Source: Ktedonobacteraceae bacterium
GTDB lineage: Bacteria > Chloroflexota > Ktedonobacteria > Ktedonobacterales > Ktedonobacteraceae
Assembly (NCBI GenBank): GCA_019240835.1
Contig: JAFAXQ010000079.1
Span: forward strand, 1 to 50,969
DNA length: 50,969 nucleotides
Direction: 5' to 3'
Part shown: positions 1 through 8,151 of the stretch, piece after piece
How the letters are laid out: every line of letters starts with the position of its first letter
How positions within the stretch are numbered: position 1 is the stretch's first letter
Notes under the pieces: generated by a model
Told to the model about the DNA's origin: nothing
Databases searched by the model: none
The model's input: only the letters and a program-made list of their open reading frames with translations
Made by a program: the position numbers and the translations under genes

Positions 1-112
1 CCTCCAAGAAGGTTTCTTTGGCTTCTGTCAGCCCGCGCTGAAACTCAGCCTGCTCACAGAGAGCGGAGAGGACAGGGACAGCGGGTGGAGTGGGGTGCAT
101 CTGGTCAGACAT
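1..112 (-). CDS. Hypothetical protein, N-terminal fragment cut by the window edge
   Basis: An open frame on the minus strand starts at the ATG at 112 and runs off the window edge after 37 codons. Upstream is a consensus SD, AAAAGGAGG, ten bases before the ATG. The visible N-terminus (begins MSDQMHPTPP) is proline-rich and then turns into charged, helix-like sequence. There is no signal peptide or membrane segment in the visible part. I do not recognise the family. The gene lies downstream of the GntR-type regulator on the same strand, with a 50-bp palindrome and a hairpin between them, so it may be a regulatory target (inference). Confidence 0.6.
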   Translation of the reverse strand, partial: MSDQMHPTPPAVPVLSALCEQAEFQRGLTEAKETFLE

Positions 113-214
113 AGGTAGTGCGCCTCCTTTTCGCGCTTGACAGCTAAACATGCTTGGTCCCATACTTAGGAGGTATGAGTGTCTAGGCTTCTTAAATGTG
201 GCTAGACGCTTCTC

Positions 215-242
215 ACTGGCCGATGTTCGCGCATCGGCCAGT
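215..242. repeat. Perfect hairpin upstream of the cut-off gene
   Basis: ACTGGCCGATG (215-225) pairs with CATCGGCCAGT (232-242) across a six-base loop. No T-tract follows on either strand, so it is not a classical terminator. It lies in the leader of the minus-strand gene that starts at 112. Confidence 0.6.
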
Positions 243-260
243 CTCTTCTAGCACTATAAC

Positions 261-310
261 ATACCCTAGATCAATTTGTAGAAAACTGTTGACAAATTGA
301 TCTAGGGTAT
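261..310. promoter_or_regulatory. 50-bp palindrome, candidate GntR operator
   Basis: The perfect 19-base arm ATACCCTAGATCAATTTGT (261-279) is repeated inverted at 292-310, with a 12-base spacer. The arm core CTAGATCAAT recurs exactly at 1195-1204 and with one change (CTAGCTCAAT) at 1144-1153, both upstream of the GntR-type gene starting at 1100. This suggests the regulator binds here and at its own promoter. Regulator assignment is inference from proximity and shared half-sites. Confidence 0.55.
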
Positions 311-362
311 CAAGAGGAATAATGATGTGGGATAGGCTTGTAGCTTTGAAGCACGCCAAAAC

Positions 363-1100
363 CTATCTTGTTACCTCAGAAGTGAAAGATAGCTCAAGAA
401 GGCTCCCAACAAAAACCAGATTATTCACCATCACAGACAACTCATCTTGAGTAAGTTGCGTGCGGTGTAGCTCAAGGACAGGGGTACCCCTCACTATCCC
501 CAAGTGGGTCTGTTCCCTCAATGTGGGCAATCGCGCCACCGCCGTATTTCTCGACTTGACCACCTCTAGGCCGTACTTGGCCTTCATTGCAGTCCAAGTA
601 TTATATTGCGGGTCAGCCTGTAGCTCTTGAAAAACCTCATCTTTTACCAGTTCTGGATGGTAGAAATTCTCTGAAAGACGGTAGTACACCGGTCCAGCAG
701 GATAGAGAATGCCTTGTCGTAAGAGACGGTGAGGTACCATCTCGCCTTCCCTCCTTCCCAACAGTTTTGCTACCCAGTCTGGTAAAGGTACAAGGGCAGG
801 CTTCTCAAGAAACTCACTGACAGGTTCTAAACCACGTTCCCGAATGTACAGGTCATAGTTGGCGACAAAAGCTGGCAACTTCATTAGAGGCGGCTTGACA
901 TACACCGACTTGTCTCTGGCTACTAGTAGCCCTTCGCTCTGAAGCAACTGAACGACTTTATTGACCGTTTCACGTGTGGTATGAAGCTGTTCTGCGAGCA
1001 CACGATGAGGCGGAATACGGCCATTTGTTCCAAACTCTCCTGCTCTAATCCGCTGACGAAGTTGTTCTGCAAGAACATCTACCTTTGTGTTGTCTACCAT
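363..1100 (-). CDS. GntR-family (HutC/UTRA type) transcriptional regulator
   Basis: A 245-residue cytoplasmic DNA-binding regulator. Residues ~1-70 form the GntR winged helix (LAEQLRQRIRAGEFG, then the PPHRVLAEQL and TRETVNKVVQLL helices and LLVARD wing). Residues ~85-240 resemble a UTRA effector-binding domain, including a VYYRLSENFY segment. The start at ATG 1100 is chosen because GAAGTGAG lies just upstream and the HTH begins at once; an ORF continues upstream to 1181 but adds sequence unlike GntR N-termini. Half-sites CTAGATCAAT upstream of the gene and a palindrome downstream with the same core suggest autoregulation plus control of the next minus-strand gene. The ligand is unknown; HutC-type regulators often bind sugars or small acids. 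Confidence 0.85.
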   Translation of the reverse strand: MVDNTKVDVLAEQLRQRIRAGEFGTNGRIPPHRVLAEQLHTTRETVNKVVQLLQSEGLLVARDKSVYVKPPLMKLPAFVANYDLYIRERGLEPVSEFLEKPALVPLPDWVAKLLGRREGEMVPHRLLRQGILYPAGPVYYRLSENFYHPELVKDEVFQELQADPQYNTWTAMKAKYGLEVVKSRNTAVARLPTLREQTHLGIVRGTPVLELHRTQLTQDELSVMVNNLVFVGSLLELSFTSEVTR

Positions 1101-1376
1101 ATTCTCACTTCTTCTTGTCGAGCAACGTTGCTTGACTTTGTAATCTAGCTCAATCATACTGCTAAACGAGATAGAAATCAACGAGCAAATTGGGCTAGAT
1201 CAATGTGCGTGGTCTTAGAAGGGAGAACCAAAGCTCAGGGAGGCTAACAATGTGGAATATAAGGTTACGCTTGTCTACAAGGAGTCTCTGTTTGTCAAGG
1301 TTTTTTGACTGCATCTGCCACTTGACCTCGCTCTGCTATCAGGTCATAATGTGCTATGTGGAAAGGGAATAAGTTC

Positions 1377-2351
1377 ATGCTACGTATTATTTATATGGGT
1401 ACTCCGCAATTCGCAGTACCGGCACTGGAAGGGCTGGTCAAGAGAGCTGCTCCTGGCGAATTGTTGCCAGAAGGCTACGAGATTGTTACCGTCATTACGA
1501 GGCCAGACAAGCCGACGGGCCGTGGACAGGATATCGTCTACTCACCAGTCAAGCGTACGGCTTTAGCTCATGCTATCCCTGTCTGGCAGCCAGGCTCTTT
1601 CAAAAAGCAGGAGAACAGCAACGCACTGGCAGCCTATCATGCTGACCTCTTTATCGTCGCAGCCTTTGGACAGATTTTGCCACAGACAGTACTCAACCAA
1701 CCACGCTACGGCACACTGAACATTCACGCCTCGCTGTTACCCAAGTATCGTGGTGCCGACCCTATCGCTGAAGCTATTCTACAGGGTGATAGTGAGACGG
1801 GTGTCACGATCATGCTGCTCGACGCGGGTGTAGATACCGGGCCGCTGCTGCACAAACGCAGCATTGCGCTGGCTGATGACGAGACGGCTGCTAGCCTTAC
1901 GCTCAAGCTCGCAGAGCTTGGTGCGCAGGCATTGCTGGAGGTACTGCCTCGTTGGATTGCAGGAGCAATTTCGCCGGAGCCGCAGGACTCGCAGCAGGCC
2001 ACGCATACACGTATGTTATGCAAAGAAGACGGGGAGATACGCTGGAACAAACCAGCGATGGTATTGGCACGACAGGTACGGGCCTATACCCCCTGGCCCA
2101 GCGCCTATACCTACTGGCGCGGCAAGTTGCTCAAAATTATTGCTGCCCACGCTGCACTCGTGGAACCCGCTGTCGTGCTGCCAGCGGGTACTGTGAGCGT
2201 GCGCGAAGAGGCAGGCCACCAGGTACTTGCCATTGTTACTGGTGCCAGCTTGCTCATAGTAACCCAAGTACAACTCGAAGGTAAGAAAGCAATGAGTGCA
2301 GAAGAATTTCTGCGCGGCTATTCCCAGATCAATGGCGAAGTCTTAGGCTAA
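1377..2351 (+). CDS. fmt: Methionyl-tRNA formyltransferase
   Basis: Formylates Met-tRNA(fMet) using 10-formyl-tetrahydrofolate to allow translation initiation. The 324 residues are close to the usual ~315. The N-terminal catalytic domain carries the hallmark NIHASLLPKYRGADPI (N115, H117) and D153 in DAGVDTGP, matching the catalytic Asn-His-Asp set. The C-terminal ~100 residues form the tRNA-binding domain. The start is ATG 1377 (MLRIIYMGTP), preceded by AAAGGGA; an in-frame ATG seven codons upstream is less likely. Its usual partner def (peptide deformylase) is not beside it here. Confidence 0.95.
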   Translation: MLRIIYMGTPQFAVPALEGLVKRAAPGELLPEGYEIVTVITRPDKPTGRGQDIVYSPVKRTALAHAIPVWQPGSFKKQENSNALAAYHADLFIVAAFGQILPQTVLNQPRYGTLNIHASLLPKYRGADPIAEAILQGDSETGVTIMLLDAGVDTGPLLHKRSIALADDETAASLTLKLAELGAQALLEVLPRWIAGAISPEPQDSQQATHTRMLCKEDGEIRWNKPAMVLARQVRAYTPWPSAYTYWRGKLLKIIAAHAALVEPAVVLPAGTVSVREEAGHQVLAIVTGASLLIVTQVQLEGKKAMSAEEFLRGYSQINGEVLG

Positions 2352-2356
2352 CACGT

Positions 2357-2404
2357 TATGTGAGAACGGCCATTATGCCCGAGCATGCTGATCGTTCTCA
2401 CATA
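2357..2404. terminator. Hairpin between convergent fmt and a small membrane gene
   Basis: TATGTGAGAACG (2357-2368) pairs perfectly with CGTTCTCACATA (2393-2404) over a 24-base loop. It lies directly after fmt and just before the stop of the converging gene. It has no T-tract, so termination would rely on the stem alone. Confidence 0.5.
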
Positions 2405-2407
2405 CCA

Positions 2408-2617
2408 CTACTTTGGGCGGTTTACCAACGCTGCAATGATGCACACGACAGCAATGGCAGCAAAGCCGAGAGCATGAGTTGGATGACCCGCCATTGGATC
2501 GTGAGTGACGAGTATATGACTGTAGCCGGGAATGATATAGTACACGCTAAGAGCGACGGCTATAACGGCAACACCAATGGCCCCAAAAAAGAGGGTAGGG
2601 TTGTTTGAACGCACCAT
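2408..2617 (-). CDS. Small two-helix membrane protein
   Basis: 69 residues with two hydrophobic segments, ~8-29 and ~48-65, separated by a polar loop containing HDPMAGHPTH. The SD is AAGGA, about ten bases before the ATG. It resembles the next gene in layout: both start with an NP-x-x-F segment, have two transmembrane helices and end in a basic tail. Family not recognised. No catalytic motif is visible; the His-rich loop could bind a metal, but that is speculation. Confidence 0.7.
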   Translation of the reverse strand: MVRSNNPTLFFGAIGVAVIAVALSVYYIIPGYSHILVTHDPMAGHPTHALGFAAIAVVCIIAALVNRPK

Positions 2618-2644
2618 TGCAGAATGTCCTTCTTTGTGCTAGAA

Positions 2645-2839
2645 CTACTTTGCAGTTGCCGCCTTGGACTTCGTGACGAAAATGGCACTGATACCAGCGG
2701 CTAAACACACAACGCCGAGGACTATGACGGCATAGGCTTTGCCATGAAAGCCCATACCTATGAGCATATAGAGACCTGCTGCCAGAGCAACAGCGCCTAG
2801 GGCGATAACCGCGTAGAAAACTGCAGGGTTCTTCATCAT
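2645..2839 (-). CDS. Small two-helix membrane protein, paralogue-like
   Basis: 64 residues with two hydrophobic segments (~8-27 and ~36-54) and a C-terminal TKSKAATAK tail. GAGGTAG lies upstream; either of two adjacent ATGs (2839 or 2836) could start it. It sits 27 bases before the start of the next minus-strand small membrane gene and shares its architecture (NPAVFYAVIAL versus NPTLFFGAIGV), suggesting a tandem duplication and co-transcription. Function unknown. Confidence 0.7.
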   Translation of the reverse strand: MMKNPAVFYAVIALGAVALAAGLYMLIGMGFHGKAYAVIVLGVVCLAAGISAIFVTKSKAATAK

Positions 2840-2976
2840 AAACTACCTCGATCTAAAATCTAAAAAACCACTTTTCAGGATACCCGAATAGTTACTACCA
2901 TTGTATCAAACCTATCAATCTTCTGAACAGATATCTGCATGTGTCTAGCCAATTTGGGTGGGATCTGAGGCTACGT

Positions 2977-3879
2977 TCATCTATGTAACACGGTAAAGAA
3001 TAAAATGAGCGAGATTGCGCCGGCTATCAAGCAATAGTAGGCGAAAGGGTCAAGCCGCCTTGTTTCAAAGTACTTCATCAGAAACTTGGTACTTAGGAAT
3101 GCCGCAATGCCAGAGAGAGCCATGCCAGCGATAATTAACAGTGGGCTAAACATGCTCTGGTGGAAGAGAAGGGGCACTTCGACGAGCGCTGCTGCTAGAA
3201 TAATGGGAGTGCCTAGCAGAAACGAGTAACGCGCTGCATCTTCGTGCGTAAGACGCACTCCTAGGCCGGCAACGATGGTCATGCCGGAGCGAGAGAAGCC
3301 GGGGATAAGCGCAAGAGCCTGTGCGCCCCCTACCGCGATGGCTTCTTTCCATGTCAGGGAAGTGAGAGGACGAAATTTTGCCTCACGCTCTTTAGCAGTA
3401 AGGGCACTAAATTGTGCCTCTGCTCTACGACGCACTTGCTCACCGAGGAAGAGTACAGCGCCGTTTACCATAAGAAAAGTTGCTGCGATCAAGGGTGAGG
3501 CAAAAAGGTGCTCCAGAGGGTCTTTTAGGAAAACCCCAAGCAAGCCTGCTGGAATACAGCCGATAATGATGAGCCAACTTACCCACTGCTCTGTGCCAGT
3601 ACGCACTTCGCCTTCTTTTACACTTTTGACGAGTGTTTGTCCTACCTGCAGCCACTCACGCCAGAAATAGATAATAAGCGCAATACTGGTGCCCAAGTGC
3701 AAGGCAGTAATAAGTGGCAGAAAACAGCTCTTACCACCACACGCTGTACCAAGCTCGATATTGCCCCATCCAAGTAGCCCCGGCAGAATGACAGTGTGGC
3801 CCAGACTGCTAATAGGGAAAAGCTCTGTTACTCCTTGTAGCAGAGCGAGAATGATGGTTTGCCAAAAGATCAGATTCAT
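2977..3879 (-). CDS. uppP: Undecaprenyl-diphosphatase (BacA/UppP)
   Basis: Integral membrane phosphatase that recycles undecaprenyl diphosphate to the monophosphate carrier used for peptidoglycan and other envelope polymers; overproduction gives bacitracin resistance in other bacteria. The 300 residues fit the family, with several transmembrane segments. Signature motifs are visible: LLQGVTELFPISSLGH (residues ~13-28, with E19 and the SS-x-GH motif) and PGFSRSGMT near residue 195. It starts 20 bases after the mltG stop on the same strand, so ruvX-mltG-uppP is probably one envelope-linked operon. A weak AAGAGAG SD precedes the ATG. Confidence 0.95.
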   Translation of the reverse strand: MNLIFWQTIILALLQGVTELFPISSLGHTVILPGLLGWGNIELGTACGGKSCFLPLITALHLGTSIALIIYFWREWLQVGQTLVKSVKEGEVRTGTEQWVSWLIIIGCIPAGLLGVFLKDPLEHLFASPLIAATFLMVNGAVLFLGEQVRRRAEAQFSALTAKEREAKFRPLTSLTWKEAIAVGGAQALALIPGFSRSGMTIVAGLGVRLTHEDAARYSFLLGTPIILAAALVEVPLLFHQSMFSPLLIIAGMALSGIAAFLSTKFLMKYFETRRLDPFAYYCLIAGAISLILFFTVLHR

Positions 3880-3899
3880 GGATTACTCTCTTAATTATG

Positions 3900-5000
3900 T
3901 TATTTTCCTTGGTACTGCTGCTGCAGCCTTTGAAACTCGTCAAAAGTTTTGGCGAAGAAGGTATGTCCATCCTTGGTGTTGAGGAAGTAGAAGTACTCAC
4001 TAGTGGGTGGTGCGGCTGCCGCCTCCATGCTAGCAAGCCCCGAGCTGCAAATCGGCGTGGGTGGGAAGCCCTTGAACGTGTAGGTGTTCCAGGGACTATT
4101 GGGAACGATGTTCTTAGCACTATCTGTAAGTGGTGCCCAGTAGTCCGCATTGGGTGGAGTAAAGGTATCTCGTGCGTACTGCACAGTTGGATCAGCGTCA
4201 AGGAAACCCGCCGTTTCGTTATTGGGTATGTTCACACGATTCCAGTAGACAGCGGCAACACCTGGGCGGTCCTCGTCGAATCGTATCTCTCGCTCAACCA
4301 CTGAAGCCAGGATCAGCATCTGGTAGAGGGTGAGATGGTGCTGTTGCGCTGTTTGTTCGAGCTGATGCCCTTGAATGGTTGCTTGCAGTGCGGTCAGCAT
4401 CATATTCACAACATCACGGGCTGAAGCATCTAGTGGAACCTCGTAGCTGGCTGGGAAGAGCAGTCCTTCCATACTATCGCCAGATGGTACAGAGCGCAAA
4501 ATGGGATACTTGGCCGCATCGGGGAACTGATCAATGTGCTCGGTGTAGCGCAAGAAATCGTTGATGTTAAATTTGATCAAGCCCTGGGCGGCAAAGCGAT
4601 GGGCAATCTGCTCAATACGCCATCCTTCTGGGATCACCACACGAATGCCATCGGGTTCCCCGCCGAGAAGCTGGTCAATGATATCGCTAATGGTCATGCT
4701 CGTGTTGAGCTTGTTATATATGCCAGCCTGAAGATGGGTATCCAGGTCCTTAATGCGTGCCCACACACGAAAGGCGAGTGCATTGCGAATAAGCCCCTTT
4801 GCCTGCAAATTATCAGCAATATCAGCGGTGCTCTCTCCCTTGCTAATCTCGATGGAAATGGTACGACCGTGACCGTTAGCATCCACAGGCCGAAAGATGT
4901 CGGTAGCAGTAATCCACCCATAGTACGCAACACCGAAGATAAACACTCCGAGCAAAAGTGCCGCAACAATGAAAACTTTCGGTCCCTTTTCTTTCATCAT
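3900..5000 (-). CDS. mltG: Endolytic murein transglycosylase MltG (YceG-like)
   Basis: Membrane-anchored lytic transglycosylase that cuts nascent peptidoglycan strands. It has 366 residues: a cytoplasmic basic start (MMKEKGPK), one transmembrane helix at ~9-29, a LysM-like region, then the YceG catalytic domain. The catalytic Glu is probably E236 in ASVVEREIRF, followed by the family pattern AAVYWNRVN and LDADPTVQYA. The C-terminal motif NTYTFKGFPPTPICSSG is also typical. Its ATG overlaps the ruvX stop by four bases, indicating translational coupling. Confidence 0.95.
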   Translation of the reverse strand: MMKEKGPKVFIVAALLLGVFIFGVAYYGWITATDIFRPVDANGHGRTISIEISKGESTADIADNLQAKGLIRNALAFRVWARIKDLDTHLQAGIYNKLNTSMTISDIIDQLLGGEPDGIRVVIPEGWRIEQIAHRFAAQGLIKFNINDFLRYTEHIDQFPDAAKYPILRSVPSGDSMEGLLFPASYEVPLDASARDVVNMMLTALQATIQGHQLEQTAQQHHLTLYQMLILASVVEREIRFDEDRPGVAAVYWNRVNIPNNETAGFLDADPTVQYARDTFTPPNADYWAPLTDSAKNIVPNSPWNTYTFKGFPPTPICSSGLASMEAAAAPPTSEYFYFLNTKDGHTFFAKTFDEFQRLQQQYQGK

Positions 5001-5479
5001 CTCTTTTCCTCGCCCTTGCGTCTCAGATGCTCCAGATAGTCCTCAAGAATGACGGTGGCCGCGAGAGCATCAAGCTCTTGCACTCTACGACGTCTCCTTG
5101 TCTGATGCCGTTTGTGCCTGTCAAGTTGTGTAGTGCCCTCGTGTTCAGCGCGTTGTGCGAGAAGGCGCTGTGCCTCAATCGTCGAGAGCCGTTCATCCCA
5201 GAAGGTAAGTGGAATGCTAATATGTGCTTTCAGACGCTCAGCAAAGGCCTGAATCTGCTCAGCTTGTGTGTGGAGTTGACCATCCAGACTGATCGGCAGG
5301 CCAACTACAAGTCCCTGTACCTCCGTTTCGGCGATCAAACGTTGGATAGCAGCCCATGTCTGTGTCTCGTCACGAGTTACGTGTAAGGTGGTATAGGGCG
5401 AAGCAAGAATGCCGCTTGCATCGCAGACAGCTACCCCAATTCTTGCCTCTCCAACGTCTAATGCCATTAATCGTGTCAT
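4997..5479 (-). CDS. ruvX: Putative pre-16S rRNA nuclease / Holliday-junction resolvase-like YqgF
   Basis: RNase H-fold protein of the YqgF/RuvX family, thought to finish the 5' end of 16S rRNA. Visible motifs are ALDVGEARIGVA (first acidic residue), VVGLPISLDG, and FWDERLSTIEA (second acidic cluster). At 160 residues it is slightly longer than the usual ~140, with a basic insert (RHKRHQTRRRRR) before the last helix. It may start at ATG 5479 or at an in-frame ATG four codons in; the SD is weak. It overlaps mltG by four bases, a common neighbour pairing. Confidence 0.93.
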   Translation of the reverse strand: MTRLMALDVGEARIGVAVCDASGILASPYTTLHVTRDETQTWAAIQRLIAETEVQGLVVGLPISLDGQLHTQAEQIQAFAERLKAHISIPLTFWDERLSTIEAQRLLAQRAEHEGTTQLDRHKRHQTRRRRRVQELDALAATVILEDYLEHLRRKGEEKR

Positions 5480-5588
5480 GTATATTTTCTTCTAGCTTTG
5501 CCTGAGTTGATATGAGCGTGTAAGGTGTGGTAAATCATACCTTTACATTGTAACGAAGTACAGAGCATTTTGTTGCATATGGATATAA

Positions 5589-8108
5589 CTATCGCGTCGT
5601 TCCAGGTACAATCTTGACGTTGATATGGCCTGTCCACCAAGGCACAAAGGTGATGAAACTGGGAGAAACCTGGATAGCAACGTTCTCGACTTGAGCAGCC
5701 TTGAGCAGCGACTTAGCATCAGGGATCGATTTGCCTGCGATCAGACTCTGCACCTGGTATTTGTCGATAGCGGGCACAGCTTTGCCTGTCGCCGTAAAGG
5801 CGAGCGTGAGGGAGTTGGCATCTCCCGTTGTTGTGGGCGGGGTCACGGTCACCTCGGCATCGGGTGCAATGATGTAGCCAGGTTGCGTCTTGTGCAATAC
5901 ATCGTCCAATTGGGCAATAGACGCCTGTTGGAGAGTGGCACTACGTACGACGAGCACCTTGACGTTGATAGACAAGGTCATAGGGAAGGTACCAGCATCG
6001 ACAATCTGACCCGGTGGGGGAGCGCTGGTCACCGTTTCAATCGTGGTGGGATTGCTGGCTACATCGCCACGAGCCAACTGGCTCTTCACCCAAGCTGCAA
6101 TCGGCGTAGCAAGCTGTGCATGCAAGGCAGCTTGTGCTGTCTTCAGATCAGCAGCGGTAACCGAGCTAGCACTGCCAACTCCTCCGCCACTAGTGGCGGC
6201 ATCATTGGTGACTTGCAATTTCAAGTTCGTAACAGGGAGCTTGTCGTAGGTGGCAATAGCACTCAAACTGCTGTCTGGAATGACCGTGATGCTGCCAGCA
6301 GGAACATTGCCACTCTCTCCCTGTTTGACCGCTTGGACGGAAATGGGGATGGTAGTGTTGCCCAGACTACTCGTCTTCATTTGTGCCACCACATCCGTCG
6401 TAGTCACAAACTGCACTCCAGTGCTCGTGCTTACAACAGTCCCGGTAGGAATTTCTACTGAGTCAGCGCCGTTATTGGTAAAAGTGACCGTGCCAGTCGC
6501 TTGAGCCGTTCCCACTTTTGTCGTGCCTGTAACCGTGCCAGTCCCACTTTTGGTGAACGATGTGGTGTACAAGTAGCCAGGTACGCTTCCCTTTGCAGGA
6601 GACGCGCTAGCGACGAGCTTGACAGGCGCAGAAAAATTCTGTGAGAACAGCGTGAGCGTGACAGTGGCCGAAGGACCGAAATAGACGAGGCTGCCAAGCA
6701 GCACGAGTAAGAGAATAATTAGAGCGATCAGCACACTGTTTGCCCCCACGCCTCTGCGCCGCGCCGTAGGTCTTCTTGCTGCAATAGGCCGCACTGGCGT
6801 TCCCGTTGCTCTTCCTGCATGAGCCGCCCCCTGCTGACTTGTCTGGCGCGCAACTGGGCGGGGAGGAGAAGCTCGATTGCGTTCTGAAGGTACCTGCTGT
6901 GAAACTTGCTCACTGCTAGAGGCCGAAGCCAGTTGTCTTGAGCGCGGTCTTGTACTCGGTGAGGGAGTTGGCTGTATCGGCTTCTCCTCTACAGGAGAAG
7001 GGGCCTCTCGGCTCTCAGGGTCGATTTGCGGTGGTAGTTGGGTGCTTCTCCTGATGCGACTACGGCGCGCAGGAAACGTATGCGCTGGGCCAGCCGTGTC
7101 TTGCGTGTCTTCTGGAATCGGATCAGACACCGAGCGAGGCAGAGTTTCTGGCGTGTCGGAGTGAATGACGAAGTCGCCTTGGTCACCTTGATACTCGATC
7201 TCACCGTCAACGATATCCATAGGCTTCTCTGAGCGACCGTGAATACTATATTCGTCTGCATCAAAGTCTACTGAGGCTGAACCGCGTTGCTCAGGTATTG
7301 GTGGTGTCAGTGAGTCTTCCATCTCAAGAAAGGGATCTTGCTTTTCATCGTGTGAGGAAGTCATCCCCTGGCTTTGGAATGACTCTGCCGCTGCTTGAGC
7401 CTTGCTTGCCTCGTGACCTTCCATAGCCGCACGTCGAATATCAAGCGCTTGGTTGAAGTCTTCAGAGAGCGAATCGGGTTCTTCAAGCATATGCTCCGGT
7501 GAAAGCGGCGTGATGGGCGGTACGGTATCGCGAAAGTTATAGGGGCGACTGGAGTGTTGATCGCCAAAAGTGGACGAAGCAGGCTCACTTATACTCCCCG
7601 ACGTAGTAGCATCGTCCTCGTGCGGTGGCCTGCTGCCGGGTTCTCGTTCAACAATGGAGCGATCGGCGACGGAATTTCCCTGATACGCGTTGTAGTTGCC
7701 AAGAGAATTTTGTCCATTGCGTGCGCCTTGCGTGTTTGGAGCGTTTCGCGTTGACAATGAGCGTGATTGTGACACCTCACTGCGGTTCCTCGTTGTCGCG
7801 CTTCTGTGGCCTGGACGACTCGCAGCACGCGCTCTGCCCGTAGGAGAAGTGGCCTGTTGCGGATGAGCGACTCTAAATTGTGCGGCCTGTGCTACCGAGC
7901 GAATTTGCGCATCGGAACTAATGATCAGCACGTCTTTATCCAGCTCATGAGCGCGCCGATACAGGTTGTGCCAAGCAACATGACTACGCAATTGTGTCTG
8001 GCGTGGAATCACCAGGGCGATACGATGTGATGGGATCTGTTCAAGACGCTCACGTACAGTCGTTAAATCGTCCTCTGGATTGATATAGATTGTCTGCTCA
8101 TCGCTCAT
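5589..8108 (-). CDS. Membrane-anchored Baseplate_J-like protein
   Basis: 839 residues in three parts. Residues 1-~90 form a small globular cytoplasmic domain (LTTVRERLEQIPSHRIALVIP, then LDKDVLIISSDAQIRSVA). Residues ~90-450 are low-complexity, Ser/Pro/Arg/Glu-rich and probably disordered. A single transmembrane helix at ~457-478 (VLIALIILLLVLLGSLVYFG) leads to an exported C-terminal region with Thr/Val/Gly-rich beta repeats resembling the Baseplate_J (gp47) fold, e.g. GTATATG-type strands and EIPTGTVVSTSTG. There are no other phage structural genes nearby. It follows the FtsA-like gene by 43 bases on the same strand, so they are probably co-expressed. Exact function unknown. Confidence 0.75.
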   Translation of the reverse strand: MSDEQTIYINPEDDLTTVRERLEQIPSHRIALVIPRQTQLRSHVAWHNLYRRAHELDKDVLIISSDAQIRSVAQAAQFRVAHPQQATSPTGRARAASRPGHRSATTRNRSEVSQSRSLSTRNAPNTQGARNGQNSLGNYNAYQGNSVADRSIVEREPGSRPPHEDDATTSGSISEPASSTFGDQHSSRPYNFRDTVPPITPLSPEHMLEEPDSLSEDFNQALDIRRAAMEGHEASKAQAAAESFQSQGMTSSHDEKQDPFLEMEDSLTPPIPEQRGSASVDFDADEYSIHGRSEKPMDIVDGEIEYQGDQGDFVIHSDTPETLPRSVSDPIPEDTQDTAGPAHTFPARRSRIRRSTQLPPQIDPESREAPSPVEEKPIQPTPSPSTRPRSRQLASASSSEQVSQQVPSERNRASPPRPVARQTSQQGAAHAGRATGTPVRPIAARRPTARRRGVGANSVLIALIILLLVLLGSLVYFGPSATVTLTLFSQNFSAPVKLVASASPAKGSVPGYLYTTSFTKSGTGTVTGTTKVGTAQATGTVTFTNNGADSVEIPTGTVVSTSTGVQFVTTTDVVAQMKTSSLGNTTIPISVQAVKQGESGNVPAGSITVIPDSSLSAIATYDKLPVTNLKLQVTNDAATSGGGVGSASSVTAADLKTAQAALHAQLATPIAAWVKSQLARGDVASNPTTIETVTSAPPPGQIVDAGTFPMTLSINVKVLVVRSATLQQASIAQLDDVLHKTQPGYIIAPDAEVTVTPPTTTGDANSLTLAFTATGKAVPAIDKYQVQSLIAGKSIPDAKSLLKAAQVENVAIQVSPSFITFVPWWTGHINVKIVPGTTR

Positions 8109-8151
8109 AAACCCATTTTACCCTTTTCAATCGACTGAAAGCCTCCTGCAT

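Noticed and set aside
587-820. Small plus-strand ORF inside the GntR gene
   Set aside because: It is a shadow frame of the regulator, without an SD or recognisable protein features.
5589-8108. Prophage or contractile-tail system
   Set aside because: Only a Baseplate_J-like domain is present, in a membrane-anchored protein, with no other tail, capsid or integrase genes nearby.
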